Shown: piece after piece, positions 16,905-26,975 of the stretch
How the letters are laid out: every line of letters begins with the position of its first letter
Numbering within the stretch: position 1 is the stretch's first letter
Source of the DNA: Pseudoalteromonas shioyasakiensis
Lineage (GTDB): Bacteria; Pseudomonadota; Gammaproteobacteria; Enterobacterales; Alteromonadaceae
Direction: 5' to 3'
DNA length: 55,423 nucleotides
NCBI RefSeq assembly: GCF_022398475.1
Contig: NZ_JAKEVM010000010.1
Coordinates: 1-55,423, forward strand
Position numbers and translations under genes: made by a program
Notes under the pieces: model-generated
What the model was told of the DNA's origin: nothing
The model's input: the letters and a program-made list of their open reading frames with translations, nothing else
Databases searched by the model: none

Positions 16905-18422
16905 TTAGTATTTTGCTGCTTTGCCTTCGGCTGGTAGTGATTTCAGGATGAAATCACGTAAGTCATTATTTGATGACTCTAAATCTGCATGACGTAAATA
17001 CATCATGTGACCACTGCGATAGCCTTTAAAGCTTAAACGATCTTTCATTTTGCCACTTGGATCTAACTGCCACATTGTGTATTTAGCATCAAAGTAGTTT
17101 GTTGCACCGTCGTAGTAGCCAGATTGAATCATCACGTTTAAGTATGGGTTTTGTGCCATTGCTAAACGTAAGTTTTCACCTGTGTTGTTGCCTGAGCGAT
17201 CCCAAGGGTGAACATTACCAAATAGGTTATATTTGATATCGGTTTTGTAGTTAAGCTCTTCACGTAGGTAATAGTTAATCGCTGGCGTGAATGAGTGTAA
17301 CCATGAAGTAAGCTCAGCCCAGTAATCAGGTGACTCACCTGCATCACGTTTGTCGATACCTAGGTAACGAGAATCTAAACGGCCCACAGTTTGGCCGCGC
17401 TCGCGTAATAGCTCTTTCCAGAAGAAGTTATTTGGAATATCAAGGTTATTTTGCTCAACAAACTTTTCAGATAAACCTGCGTATTTTGCTGCTTGCTTAA
17501 TGATTGCACGTTTTTCATCAGCAGGTAAGAAACCACCTTTAGCAATTGCAGGTAAGAACTTATTAACGGTGAACTGTTCAACTTCAGGTAATAACTCGTC
17601 TAAGTCTTTTGCTTGTAAGTCTGCGCTAAGGGCTTTGTGGTACCAAGCGGTTGCTGCAAAGTAAGGTAGGCGGTTAGCAGCTTCTACAGGGCCTTCACGT
17701 TTAATACCAATTTCAGTTGGTGATACTAGAATAACGCCGTTGATATACATCCATTGGCGATTTTGTAATTCGTGAGCAAGACCAGAAACACGAGTCGTAC
17801 CATAGCTCTCACCAATTAAGAACTTAGGTGAACGCCAGCGCTCGTTGCGAGAAACAAAGGTGTTTAACCATTCAGCTAAGTATTTGATGTCAGCGTTAAC
17901 ACCAAAGAACATTTTTTGTTGGTCTGACTTACTTGGCAACTCACCTTTTTCGTTTTCAAGAACGCGCGAGTAACCGGTGTTAACTGGGTTGATATAAACA
18001 ATATCAGCCACGTCTAAAATTGAGTAAGGGTTATCTTTTACGCCATAAGGTTGAACAGGGTAACCTTCGTCATCAATTTTTAATACACGTGGTCCAGTAT
18101 AGGCAAGGTGCATCCATACTGACGCAGAACCTGGGCCACCATTAAACGAAAAGACTAAAGGACGTTTTGTTCTATCGTCTACTTTATCGCGGGTATAATA
18201 AGTATATTGCAGCGTTGCAACGGCATCGCCTTGCTCATTCCAAACCGGTTGTGTACCTGTGGTTGCGGTATATGAAAAACGCTCACCATTAATGCGGGCT
18301 TTGTGCTCTGTTACCACTTTGCTGTCAACGTCAATACGACGTCCGTTATCAGCAAAGCTTGGAGTACTGAAGGTCAGTGTTAGTGCTGTCACTGACAAGC
18401 CAATAAAACTAACTAGTTTCAT
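16905..18422 (-). CDS. Secreted peptidase, S10 family (serine carboxypeptidase)
   Basis: A 505-residue exported protease. Residues 1-24 form a signal peptide ending at PSFA|DN. The alpha/beta-hydrolase domain has the oxyanion segment FSFNGGPGSASVW (~91-103), the nucleophile Ser206 in GESYGT, a candidate Asp in YYDGATNYF and a catalytic His in RSGHMMYL near the C-terminus. S10 enzymes release C-terminal residues from peptides at acidic pH; this bacterial branch is periplasmic or secreted. Single gene with its own terminator, divergent from the GGDEF regulator across 244 bases. Confidence 0.9.
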   Translation of the reverse strand: MKLVSFIGLSVTALTLTFSTPSFADNGRRIDVDSKVVTEHKARINGERFSYTATTGTQPVWNEQGDAVATLQYTYYTRDKVDDRTKRPLVFSFNGGPGSASVWMHLAYTGPRVLKIDDEGYPVQPYGVKDNPYSILDVADIVYINPVNTGYSRVLENEKGELPSKSDQQKMFFGVNADIKYLAEWLNTFVSRNERWRSPKFLIGESYGTTRVSGLAHELQNRQWMYINGVILVSPTEIGIKREGPVEAANRLPYFAATAWYHKALSADLQAKDLDELLPEVEQFTVNKFLPAIAKGGFLPADEKRAIIKQAAKYAGLSEKFVEQNNLDIPNNFFWKELLRERGQTVGRLDSRYLGIDKRDAGESPDYWAELTSWLHSFTPAINYYLREELNYKTDIKYNLFGNVHPWDRSGNNTGENLRLAMAQNPYLNVMIQSGYYDGATNYFDAKYTMWQLDPSGKMKDRLSFKGYRSGHMMYLRHADLESSNNDLRDFILKSLPAEGKAAKY

Positions 18423-18666
18423 GTTGATTCCTTATTATTCGAATTGCAGCTATTAAAAAGTAAAGCAAACTCGATGACAAACTAATGAGACTAGTGACCA
18501 ATATTAGCTGTTAAACAGAAAAATAACTGAAAATGCTGAGCTGGTTACAAAAAAGTGCATTTTTTTAGCAAAGATATTTTGCTTAATTATTTAGCTAGAT
18601 TAAAAAATGGCGTATATTTAGCGTTTTTATAATCTGTGTACACGTGCTTAAGAAAGAGAAGTTGCA

Positions 18667-19896
18667 ATGCAAAGAGTATTAGTAGTTGAAGACAGTAAAG
18701 TAGTACAGCAAGTGTTACGTCACCTCGCTGCTCACTATTTAGATGTGGCTGTCGACTTTGCGTGGTCTTTAAAAGAGGGCGTCTCTTTAATTTCCGAGCA
18801 CGATTACACCTTGGCTTTAGTCGATTTAACGCTACCTGATGCGATGAATGGCGAAGTAGCTAAATACACCTTATCAAAAAACATCCCGACCGTTGTTCTA
18901 ACATCAAAAATTGATGAATACATTCGCCAGCAAATGTTAGAGCTTGGTGTGGTTGATTACGTGGTTAAAGATAACCGCGACTCATACCATTATGCGATCA
19001 AACTTGTTGCACAATTACTTAGAAACGATGGTAGCAAAGCGCTGGTGGCTGATGACTCAGTACTAAGTCGCACTTTGATGAAGCAAATGCTCGAAAAGCA
19101 GTTGTTTGATGTACGCGATGCTCAAGATGGTGAACAAGCACTACAAATGCTTAAAGACGATCCTGAAATCAAGCTGCTTCTTACGGACTATGCAATGCCA
19201 ACAATGGATGGTTTTGAGCTCGTTAAAGCGGTGCGTAATTTCCGCGGCCGTGATGATTTAGCTATTATCGGTTTATCAGGTGCCGGTAAGCATGGTTTAT
19301 CGGCGCGTTTTATTAAATACGGCGCTAACGACTTTTTAACTAAGCCGTTTATGAATGAAGAGTTTCATTGCCGTGTTATGCAAACCATGGAGCAGCTTGC
19401 TTTAATAGCCGATATAAAAGAAAGCGCATACCGCGACCATTTAACTGGCTTGTATAATCGTCGTTATTTTTATCAATACGCAGAAAAACTGCTTAAAAAT
19501 GTTGAGCAAGAAAACGTATTGGCTTTGCTTGATATCGACTTTTTTAAAAATGTGAACGACCAGTTTGGTCACGAGGCGGGTGATCAGGCGCTAAAACAAG
19601 TGTCTTCATTTTTAAAGACTAAGTTTGATGACTTTACTATTGCGAGAATTGGTGGCGAAGAATTTGCCGTGGTACTGCATAATATGGACTTAGCTAAGGC
19701 CGAATCGAGACTCAATACCTTTAGAGAGCAGTTAGCAAGCCATGCCTTTTCAATTAACGGTGAGCCTTACTCATTAACCATGAGTATTGGTATGACTCAA
19801 TTCCAAAAAGTATCGCTTACAGCTGCGATGCGCATTGCTGACAAGGCCTTATATCAAGCCAAACAGCAAGATCGGAACTGCTTAGTTAAACTATAG
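18667..19896 (+). CDS. REC-REC-GGDEF response regulator (probable diguanylate cyclase)
   Basis: A 409-residue cytoplasmic regulator. REC1 spans ~1-118 with an acceptor Asp in LALVDLTLP. REC2 spans ~123-243 with an Asp in LLLTDYAMP and the switch Lys in FLTKPF. A GGDEF domain (~255-409) carries an active-type GGEEF in RIGGEEFAVVL. It should make c-di-GMP when phosphorylated. The architecture recalls PleD, but no RxxD inhibitory site is seen five residues before GGEEF (FDDF is there instead), so product inhibition may be absent. No histidine kinase lies next to it. AAGAGAAG precedes the ATG. Confidence 0.92.
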   Translation: MQRVLVVEDSKVVQQVLRHLAAHYLDVAVDFAWSLKEGVSLISEHDYTLALVDLTLPDAMNGEVAKYTLSKNIPTVVLTSKIDEYIRQQMLELGVVDYVVKDNRDSYHYAIKLVAQLLRNDGSKALVADDSVLSRTLMKQMLEKQLFDVRDAQDGEQALQMLKDDPEIKLLLTDYAMPTMDGFELVKAVRNFRGRDDLAIIGLSGAGKHGLSARFIKYGANDFLTKPFMNEEFHCRVMQTMEQLALIADIKESAYRDHLTGLYNRRYFYQYAEKLLKNVEQENVLALLDIDFFKNVNDQFGHEAGDQALKQVSSFLKTKFDDFTIARIGGEEFAVVLHNMDLAKAESRLNTFREQLASHAFSINGEPYSLTMSIGMTQFQKVSLTAAMRIADKALYQAKQQDRNCLVKL

Positions 19897-19930
19897 TTGT
19901 GCTAATTGCACCAGCGCTGGTTAATTGTTA

Positions 19931-19961
19931 AAAAAATGCACCAATAGGGTGCATTTTTTTT
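19931..19961 (+). terminator. Terminator of the GGDEF gene, overlapping an NtrC-like site
   Basis: AAAAAATGCACC (19931-19942) and GGTGCATTTTTT (19948-19959) pair around AATAG and run into further Ts, about 35 bases after the stop. The same bases contain an NtrC-type palindrome, described separately. Confidence 0.85.
19937..19953 (+). promoter_or_regulatory. Putative NtrC binding site upstream of glnK
   Basis: TGCACCAATAGGGTGCA is a perfect TGCACC-N5-GGTGCA palindrome, the form of NtrC sites at E. coli glnA. It is centred about 75 bases before the sigma-54-like promoter and about 95 before the expected transcription start, a normal enhancer distance. Binding is inferred from sequence only. 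Confidence 0.7.
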
Positions 19962-20008
19962 GTGCAAAAACCAATTTTTATTTTTAAGTTATTGAAAATA
20001 AGCAATAA

Positions 20009-20416
<408 letters not shown>

Positions 20417-20425
20417 GGGGGAATT

Positions 20426-21655
20426 ATGGAAAACACTATCGTAGAGTTGAAGTTCTCACTCGACACTTTTTACTTTTTAATGTCGGGTGTTTTAGTAATG
20501 TGGATGGCGGCTGGTTTCGCTATGCTTGAAGCAGGTTTAGTTCGTGCAAAAAATACAACAGAAATCCTAACTAAAAACGTTGCACTATTTTCTATTGCCT
20601 GCACTATGTTCTTATTAGTGGGTTACAACATCATGTATGTTGATAACGCAGAAGGTGGTTTCATCCCTTCATTTGGCGCATTAATCGGCACTCAAGCTGC
20701 TGATGCGGATCACTCTTTAGAGTCTGATTTCTTCTTCCAAGTTGTGTTCGTAGCAACAGCTATGTCAATCGTATCTGGTGCGGTTGCTGAGCGTATGAAG
20801 TTATGGGCATTCTTAATTTTCACTGTTGTTTTAACTGGTTTCATCTACCCAATCGAAGGTTACTGGACTTGGGGCGCAGGTTTCTTATCTGAAATGGGCT
20901 TTGTTGACTTCGCTGGTTCTGCAATCGTTCACGGTGCAGGTGCTGCGGCAGCGCTAGCTGGTGTACTTTTCCTAGGTGCTCGTAAGGGGAAATACGGTAA
21001 AAACGGTGAAATCTACCCAATTCCTGGTTCTAACTTACCGTTAGCAACTCTAGGTACATTAATCCTTTGGATGGGTTGGTTCGGCTTTAACGGTGGTTCA
21101 CAGCTACTTGTTTCTGACGCTGAAAACGCAACAGCGGTTGGTAAAATCTTCTTAAACACTAACGCAGCAGCAGCGTGTGGCGCAATTGCAGCACTATTCG
21201 TATGTAAAGTGTTATGGGGTAAAGCTGATTTAACTATGGTTCTTAATGGTGCACTAGCAGGTCTAGTAACGATTACTGCAGAGCCTGCATCTCCAACGCC
21301 ATTACTTGCTTGTTTACTTGGTCTATTAGGTGGTTCACTGGTTGTATTTAGCATCGTTGCTCTTGATAAAGCGAAAATCGATGACCCTGTAGGTGCTATC
21401 TCTGTACACGGTGTGTGTGGTGCACTAGGTATCATGTTAGTACCACTTTCAAATTCTGATGCAACCTTTGTTAATCAATTAATTGGCTTAGTATGTATCT
21501 TAGGATTTGTGTTCATCGCGTCATCAATCGTATGGGCAATCCTGAAAAATACCATGGGTATCCGTGTTACCGAAGAAGAAGAACTAAACGGTATGGATCA
21601 ACATGATTGTGGTATTGATGCTTACCCTGAGTTTGTATCAGTTCGCAGTAACTAA
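20426..21655 (+). CDS. amtB: Ammonium transporter Amt/AmtB
   Basis: A 409-residue ammonium channel with about eleven membrane helices. The twin pore histidines are in GSAIVHGAGAAAAL and ISVHGVCGALGI; MWMAAGFAMLEAGLVRAKN near the N-terminus is the family signature. No cleavable signal peptide is visible, unlike E. coli AmtB. The short cytoplasmic C-terminus is where GlnK would dock. AAGGGGG precedes the ATG, and the gene is co-transcribed with glnK. Confidence 0.96.
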   Translation: MENTIVELKFSLDTFYFLMSGVLVMWMAAGFAMLEAGLVRAKNTTEILTKNVALFSIACTMFLLVGYNIMYVDNAEGGFIPSFGALIGTQAADADHSLESDFFFQVVFVATAMSIVSGAVAERMKLWAFLIFTVVLTGFIYPIEGYWTWGAGFLSEMGFVDFAGSAIVHGAGAAAALAGVLFLGARKGKYGKNGEIYPIPGSNLPLATLGTLILWMGWFGFNGGSQLLVSDAENATAVGKIFLNTNAAAACGAIAALFVCKVLWGKADLTMVLNGALAGLVTITAEPASPTPLLACLLGLLGGSLVVFSIVALDKAKIDDPVGAISVHGVCGALGIMLVPLSNSDATFVNQLIGLVCILGFVFIASSIVWAILKNTMGIRVTEEEELNGMDQHDCGIDAYPEFVSVRSN

Positions 21656-21709
21656 TCTTGGTGCGTGCAAATAGCACGCCCATAACAATATCATTGTGTG
21701 TTCAAAACA

Positions 21710-21735
21710 AAGCTCTACTTAGGTAGGGCTTTTTT
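21710..21735 (+). terminator. glnK-amtB terminator
   Basis: AAGCTCTAC (21710-21718) and GTAGGGCTT (21723-21731) form a 9-bp stem with one wobble around TTAG, followed by Ts, 55 bases after amtB. Confidence 0.88.
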
Positions 21736-21816
21736 GCGTTTAAATAAGTCTTTTCTGATAGGCGAAATCGCTATTTTTTGACTATGCTTAATGTTCATTT
21801 CTAACAAGGAAAAACG

Positions 21817-21978
21817 ATGGATAACAAACTCTTGCTTATAATTATTTCGCTATTTTTACCGCCTGTTGCGGTATTCTTAAAAGCGGGCGCAGGTAAAGAC
21901 TTAGTGATTAACATTATTCTATGCTTTATCTTCTTTATACCTGCTGTGATCCACTCACTCTGGTTGTGTACACGCTAA
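21817..21978 (+). CDS. YqaE/Pmp3 family membrane protein
   Basis: A 53-residue gene (MDNKLLLIIISLFLPP...). It has the two-helix plan of the YqaE/Pmp3/UPF0057 family: first helix with FLPPVAVFLKAG, a short polar turn (AGKDL), then a second helix with the typical ILCFIFFIPAVIHSLW. These proteolipids sit in the plasma membrane and are linked to salt and membrane-potential stress in yeast and plants; the bacterial role is unclear. ACAAGGAA stands 7 bases before the ATG. Single gene between amtB and mrcB. Confidence 0.88.
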   Translation: MDNKLLLIIISLFLPPVAVFLKAGAGKDLVINIILCFIFFIPAVIHSLWLCTR

Positions 21979-21994
21979 ACGAGTTTAAGTGACT

Positions 21995-22051
21995 GTTAAT
22001 TTTACAGGTGTTAATATTGCGCTGTTCAAGGCGTAATCCTGTAAAATTAAC
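21995..22051. repeat. Long inverted repeat in the mrcB leader
   Basis: A 14-base arm beginning GTTAATTTTACAGG (21995-22008) is repeated in perfect inverse at 22038-22051. Inside, ATTGCGC (22015-22021) partly matches GCGTAAT (22031-22037), so the whole can fold as a long hairpin. No T run follows, so it does not look like a simple terminator. The mrcB ATG is 18 bases further on. Confidence 0.85.
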
Positions 22052-22069
22052 TGACCAATAGCGAACTCA

Positions 22070-24397
22070 ATGGCTGATAAAAAAACTCCTGCAAAAAAAT
22101 CGTCTAGTAAACCGAAGGCGACATCAAAAAAAACTACCGCTAAGCGCTCACGCGCACCTCAAGGGCCAGCTAAAGCTAGTGTATTAAGAAAACTTTGGTC
22201 AATTTTTTGGAAGCTTTCACTTGCTGTGATTGTTGCCATGGTGCTGTATCTAATTTATTTAGATGCAAAAATTACTCGCCAATTTGAAGGCAATAAATGG
22301 CAGTTACCTGCACAAGTGTATGCTCGTGCAATGAGCTTTTATCCTGGGCAGTATTTGTCTCAGCAAGAGGTTATTTGGGAGTTAAACCGTTTAAATTACT
22401 CATCTGTAAACAAGCTAAGCCGAACTGGCCAGTATGTTAAATCAGCTAACAGTATTAAAGTGTACCGCCGTGAATTTGAATTTTATGATGGCCTTGAAGA
22501 TTCACAAGTGATTGAGCTGCGTTTTTCAGGGCAGAAATTAGCAACTATCAAAGATAAATTTGGCCGACGTTTAAACAACGCTCGATTAGAGCCAGTTCAA
22601 ATAGCCCGCATTGGTAATGATTCAAAGCAAGACCGCGAGTTTGTGCCGCTAGATAAATTTCCGCCGATGCTAAAAGACACTTTACTAGTGGTTGAAGATC
22701 GTAATTTTTATCAACACCATGGCGTATCTGTGTGGTCAATTATGCGCGCTTTATACAGCAATATTAAAGCCGGACGTACAGTGCAAGGGGGCAGTACCTT
22801 AACCCAGCAATTAGCAAAGAATATATACCTTACCCGTGAGCGCTCACTGGTGCGTAAGTTCAATGAAGCGCTTATCGCTCTGATATTAGATTACCGCTAC
22901 AGCAAAGATGACATTTTAGAAGCTTACCTCAATGAAGTGTATTTAGGTCAGTCTTACAATCAAGGCGTTCATGGTATGGGCCTTGCCGCTGAGTTTTATT
23001 TCTCAAAGCCTGTGGATGAGCTTGAATACGACCAAATTGCGCTTTTAGTGGCTATGGTGAAAGGTCCATCGTATTACAACCCACGTCGTTATAGTGAGCG
23101 CGCAATGGAGCGCCGCGATCTAGTACTGCGCTTAATGGTTGAAAATAAATTGATTGATACCCGTGAATATCGCGCGGCATTAAAGCGCCCAATTGATATT
23201 GCACCAATGAAAGACAGTCTGCAAAAGTCGTATCCGGGTTACTTAGAATTAGTTAATCGAGAATTAAAGCGCCTGCTACCTGATCAGCAAGTGTTAGATG
23301 CCGGGGTGCGTGTATTCACCTATTTTGACTTACAAAAGCAAACGGCCATGGAAGAGTCGATTGAGGCAAGTTTACCTTATCTAGAAAGACGCCCTAAAAC
23401 AGAAGAGCTTGAAGCGGCGATGATCTCTGTTAATGTTGAAAAGGGTGGGGTGTCGGCGTTGGTAGCAGGTCGTGACGTACGTTATTTTGGTTTTAACCGT
23501 GTGCTTGATACCAAGCGTAATATTGGCTCACTCGTTAAGCCTGCCGTTTATTTAACGGCATTTGAAAGTGGTCAGTTTAATGTTGCTACGTTGGTGGATG
23601 ACTCACCGCTGCAAGTGACTAATGAGCAGGGGAAAGTATGGCAACCAGAGAACTTCGACAAGCAGTTTCGCGGCCCTATGCCACTATACAAAGCATTTAG
23701 TAACAGTATAAATATTCCTGCGGTTAACACGGGCCTTGATGTTGGGGTTGATAAAGTAGCTGATACCTTGAAGCGTTTAGGTGTAGAAGGGCGAATTGAT
23801 CAATATCCATCATTGTTATTAGGCGCTCTTGAGCTTTCAAGCTTTGAGGTAGCGCAGCTTTATACAACCCTTGCTGCTGATGGTCAGTACCGCGAATTAA
23901 CGTCTATTTCAGCACTGACAGACTCAGTAGGTAAGGTGCTTTATAAACATGATGTCAGCTCACAAAAACGTTTTGATGATGCATCAATCTACATGACTAA
24001 GTATGCAATGAAGCGCGTGACTAAAGATGGCACGGCTAAACGCCTAAATGCTCATTTCCCATCAATTCAGCTTGCTGGTAAAACAGGCACCAGTAATGAC
24101 TTACGCGATAGTTGGTTTGCAGGTTTTGACCAAAACACCGTGACTGTTGCATGGATTGGTCGCGACGATAACAAGAGCACAGGTTTAACAGGAAGTGTTG
24201 GCGCACTAGAAGCTTACATTCGTTACCTTAAGCCACTCAACCCTGAAGCCATAGCGGATACTCGCCCTGCTTCTATTCGTTGGGCCTTTATTAACGAAGA
24301 GACTGGTCTGCAAGCGCCTCCGGGTTGCGGCAAAGTAGTGCAGCTACCTATACGTGCCAGTGAGTTTGAGCCTAGACCAACTTGCGTTAGAGATTAA
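22070..24397 (+). CDS. mrcB: Penicillin-binding protein 1B (bifunctional transglycosylase/transpeptidase)
   Basis: A 775-residue class A PBP that polymerises and cross-links peptidoglycan. A basic Lys/Ser/Ala-rich cytoplasmic tail (1-44) precedes one membrane anchor (~46-64), then a UB2H-like region. The glycosyltransferase domain has VVEDRNFYQHHG with the catalytic Glu and GGSTLTQQLAKN. The transpeptidase domain has S487-LVK (nucleophile), SNSINIPA and K671-TG. Periplasmic domains, inner-membrane anchored. The ribosome binding site is weak, and a large hairpin lies just upstream. Monocistronic. Confidence 0.95.
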   Translation: MADKKTPAKKSSSKPKATSKKTTAKRSRAPQGPAKASVLRKLWSIFWKLSLAVIVAMVLYLIYLDAKITRQFEGNKWQLPAQVYARAMSFYPGQYLSQQEVIWELNRLNYSSVNKLSRTGQYVKSANSIKVYRREFEFYDGLEDSQVIELRFSGQKLATIKDKFGRRLNNARLEPVQIARIGNDSKQDREFVPLDKFPPMLKDTLLVVEDRNFYQHHGVSVWSIMRALYSNIKAGRTVQGGSTLTQQLAKNIYLTRERSLVRKFNEALIALILDYRYSKDDILEAYLNEVYLGQSYNQGVHGMGLAAEFYFSKPVDELEYDQIALLVAMVKGPSYYNPRRYSERAMERRDLVLRLMVENKLIDTREYRAALKRPIDIAPMKDSLQKSYPGYLELVNRELKRLLPDQQVLDAGVRVFTYFDLQKQTAMEESIEASLPYLERRPKTEELEAAMISVNVEKGGVSALVAGRDVRYFGFNRVLDTKRNIGSLVKPAVYLTAFESGQFNVATLVDDSPLQVTNEQGKVWQPENFDKQFRGPMPLYKAFSNSINIPAVNTGLDVGVDKVADTLKRLGVEGRIDQYPSLLLGALELSSFEVAQLYTTLAADGQYRELTSISALTDSVGKVLYKHDVSSQKRFDDASIYMTKYAMKRVTKDGTAKRLNAHFPSIQLAGKTGTSNDLRDSWFAGFDQNTVTVAWIGRDDNKSTGLTGSVGALEAYIRYLKPLNPEAIADTRPASIRWAFINEETGLQAPPGCGKVVQLPIRASEFEPRPTCVRD

Positions 24398-24447
24398 TAA
24401 CACCAACTCGCATTAATACTTAAATAAACGAATTGGCAAAGAATAAA

Positions 24448-24482
24448 AAAAGCCCCAGCATTGAAAAATGCTGGGGCTTTTT
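24448..24482. terminator. Bidirectional terminator between mrcB and hemL
   Basis: AAAAGCCCCAGCATT (24448-24462) and AATGCTGGGGCTTTT (24467-24481) form a perfect 15-bp stem closed by GAAA. A and T runs flank it, so it works for both convergent genes. Confidence 0.95.
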
Positions 24483-24502
24483 ATTAACTTGCTTAACGCT
24501 TA

Positions 24503-25783
24503 TTAAAGCTTCGCGAATGCGCGCTCTGCGGCAGCAATGGTGTCGTTGATCTCTTTTTCAGAGTGCTCAGCGCACACAAAGCCTGCTTCAAACGCCGAAG
24601 GAGCTAGGTAAACACCTTCTTCTAGCATTAAGTGGAAGAACTTCTTGAAGCGCTCTAAATCACACTCAGTCGCTTGTTGGTAGCTAGTTACTTTTTCTTT
24701 ATCAGTAAAGAAGAAGCCGTACATACCACCTGCGTAGTTTGTTGTAAGTGCAATGCCTGCTTTTTTCGCAGCGGCTTCAAAGCCTTCACAAATTGCTTTG
24801 CTCTTTGCTTCAAGTTCATCGTGCAGGCCTTCAGCACTTAATAGCTCTAAAGACTTTAAGCCAGCAGCCATGGCAATTGGGTTACCTGATAATGTACCTG
24901 CTTGATAAACTGGGCCAACAGGTGCGATGTAATCCATGATTTCTTTCTTACCACCAAATGCACCCACTGGCATACCGCCACCGATCACTTTACCTAAACA
25001 CGTTAGGTCTGGCTTGATGTTGTAGTAAGCTTGTGCGCCGCCTAAAGCAACACGGAAACCTGTCATTACTTCATCAAAAATAAGCACAGATTTGTATTCA
25101 TCACACACCTCACGTAAACCTTCTAAGAAGCCAGGTACAGGTGGAATACAGTTCATGTTGCCAGCAACTGGTTCAACGATGATACAAGCGATTTCGTCAG
25201 CGTATTTTGCGAAAATTGCTTTTACTTCATCAAGGTTGTTAAACGACACAGTTAATGTGTGCTTAGCAAAGTCTTCAGGAATACCCGGTGAGTTTGGTAC
25301 ACCCATAGTCAGTGCGCCTGAGCCTGCTTTTACTAGTAGTGAGTCAGCATGACCGTGGTAACAGCCTTCAAACTTTAAGATTTTGTCACGGCCAGTGAAA
25401 CCACGTGCTAAGCGAATTGCACTCATTGTTGCTTCAGTACCTGAGCTTACCATACGTACTTTTTCGATTGATGGTACTAGCTCTTTTACTTTTTCGGCCA
25501 TTAAGATTTCAGTTTCGGTTGGTGCACCATAACTTAAGCCATTTTCAACGGCTTCTAATACCGCTTGCTTAATAGCTGGGTGGTTATGACCCATGATCAT
25601 TGGTCCCCATGAACCAACGTAATCGATATAACGGTTACCATCAGCATCAAAGGTAAAAGGGCCTTCAGCTTTAGTGATGAATAAAGGAGTACCGCCAACG
25701 CCATTGAAGGCACGAACTGGTGAGTTAACACCGCCTGGGATTGATTCTTGCGCGCGATTAAAAAGATCTTGGCTAATTGTCAT
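24503..25783 (-). CDS. hemL: Glutamate-1-semialdehyde 2,1-aminomutase
   Basis: PLP enzyme converting glutamate-1-semialdehyde to 5-aminolevulinate, the haem and corrin precursor. The 426-residue length is standard. Landmarks are [12 protein letters not shown] at the N-terminus, [16 protein letters not shown] (PLP phosphate), [10 protein letters not shown], the [11 protein letters not shown] and [11 protein letters not shown] aspartate region, and the Schiff-base Lys in [17 protein letters not shown]. It lies 71 bases downstream of pyrB on the minus strand; a short GGGCTC/GAGCCC hairpin in that gap has no T run. Confidence 0.97.
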   Translation of the reverse strand: MTISQDLFNRAQESIPGGVNSPVRAFNGVGGTPLFITKAEGPFTFDADGNRYIDYVGSWGPMIMGHNHPAIKQAVLEAVENGLSYGAPTETEILMAEKVKELVPSIEKVRMVSSGTEATMSAIRLARGFTGRDKILKFEGCYHGHADSLLVKAGSGALTMGVPNSPGIPEDFAKHTLTVSFNNLDEVKAIFAKYADEIACIIVEPVAGNMNCIPPVPGFLEGLREVCDEYKSVLIFDEVMTGFRVALGGAQAYYNIKPDLTCLGKVIGGGMPVGAFGGKKEIMDYIAPVGPVYQAGTLSGNPIAMAAGLKSLELLSAEGLHDELEAKSKAICEGFEAAAKKAGIALTTNYAGGMYGFFFTDKEKVTSYQQATECDLERFKKFFHLMLEEGVYLAPSAFEAGFVCAEHSEKEINDTIAAAERAFAKL

Positions 25784-25854
25784 GAATAGTCCTATTGGGT
25801 TGTCACGTTAAATGAGTTGGTTTGCAAGGGCTCAAAGAGCCCAAACGAAGTAGC

Positions 25855-26871
25855 TTAGCTATTACGTTTACGGCTAAACCAAGGCACGTCGACTTCATAT
25901 TGCTCAACTTTGTCGGCAACATCTAAGGTTAGAGCAAACAACGCCATGCGAATTAACACGCCATTTTGCACTTGGCGGAAAATCGCTAGGTTGTCGTTGC
26001 TATTTAAATCGTTATCTAGCTCGTTTGCTTCTAAACGGCTATCACGAGGAAGTGGGTGCATCAGTACTGAGTTAGGCTTACAGTGTGCGTTGTAAATTGC
26101 CTGACTGATACGGAAACCACCACGGTATTTGTTAGCTTCTTCTTGTGAAGGAAAGCGCTCTTCTTGGATACGGGTTTGATAAACAATATCGGCGGCCAAG
26201 TTGCCTTCCATTTTATCTACTACTTGAATTTTATGACCTGCGTTATCAACAGCATCTAAAATGTAGTCTGGCATTTGTAAGCCATCAGGTGCCACCATAG
26301 AGAATTTAACGTCTTTATAATGACAAAGTAATTTAGATAAAGAGTGCACAGTACGGCCGTATTTTAAATCACCTACTAGGGCAATATGCATACCGTCGAT
26401 ACTTTGGTTGAAACGACCTAGCTCACGTTCAATCGTTAGTAAGTCTAGTAAGGCTTGTGTTGGGTGCTCATTCGGGCCGTCACCGCCATTAATCACTGGC
26501 ACGTCACACCCGGTGGCAAACTCGGCAACAGAGCCTGCGTCAGGGTGGCGCATTGCGACTGCATCTGCATACGCTGAGATCACGCGTGCGGTATCATACA
26601 AAGATTCACCTTTTGCAAGCGCTGAGCTTTGCATGCCCGTTGTTTCACGAACTAAACCACCTAGTAAGTTAAATGCAGTACCAAAACTTACGCGAGTACG
26701 CGTGCTTGGTTCAAAGAACAAGTTCGCTAAAATTGCGCCCTCTAAAACATTGGTGCGCTTTTGCTTTTTAGCATAAGGCTCCATTTTCTTAGCAACTGCA
26801 AAAATACGTTCAATACAATCTCGATCAAGCTGATTGACCGACAGGATATTTTCACCTTGGAAACTTAGCAT
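25855..26871 (-). CDS. pyrB: Aspartate carbamoyltransferase, catalytic chain
   Basis: Pyrimidine pathway: carbamoyl phosphate plus aspartate gives carbamoyl aspartate. The 338-residue protein has the carbamoyl-phosphate motif FFEPSTRTRVSF, the GDGPNEHPTQALLDLLT segment, and HPLPR near the C-terminus. It is about 25 residues longer than E. coli PyrB. No regulatory-chain gene (pyrI) is adjacent, so allosteric control by PyrI is not supported here. Confidence 0.95.
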   Translation of the reverse strand: MLSFQGENILSVNQLDRDCIERIFAVAKKMEPYAKKQKRTNVLEGAILANLFFEPSTRTRVSFGTAFNLLGGLVRETTGMQSSALAKGESLYDTARVISAYADAVAMRHPDAGSVAEFATGCDVPVINGGDGPNEHPTQALLDLLTIERELGRFNQSIDGMHIALVGDLKYGRTVHSLSKLLCHYKDVKFSMVAPDGLQMPDYILDAVDNAGHKIQVVDKMEGNLAADIVYQTRIQEERFPSQEEANKYRGGFRISQAIYNAHCKPNSVLMHPLPRDSRLEANELDNDLNSNDNLAIFRQVQNGVLIRMALFALTLDVADKVEQYEVDVPWFSRKRNS

Positions 26872-26975
26872 GGGGTTTGTTCCTAATCACATTTATAGGG
26901 CGCTGGCACTCGGTATGGGAGGCCGCATAAATTTGCGCAGTACTATAGCAAATTTTTAGCGTTCACAGCAGCAAA

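Noticed and set aside
21013..21435. 140-codon open frame on the - strand
   Set aside because: Antisense to amtB in a codon-biased gene; no ribosome binding site or recognisable protein.
25828..25842. GGGCTC/GAGCCC hairpin between pyrB and hemL as a terminator
   Set aside because: The stem is only 6 bp and lacks a T run on the minus strand.
26408..26776. 122-codon open frame on the + strand
   Set aside because: Antisense to the conserved core of pyrB; no family resemblance.
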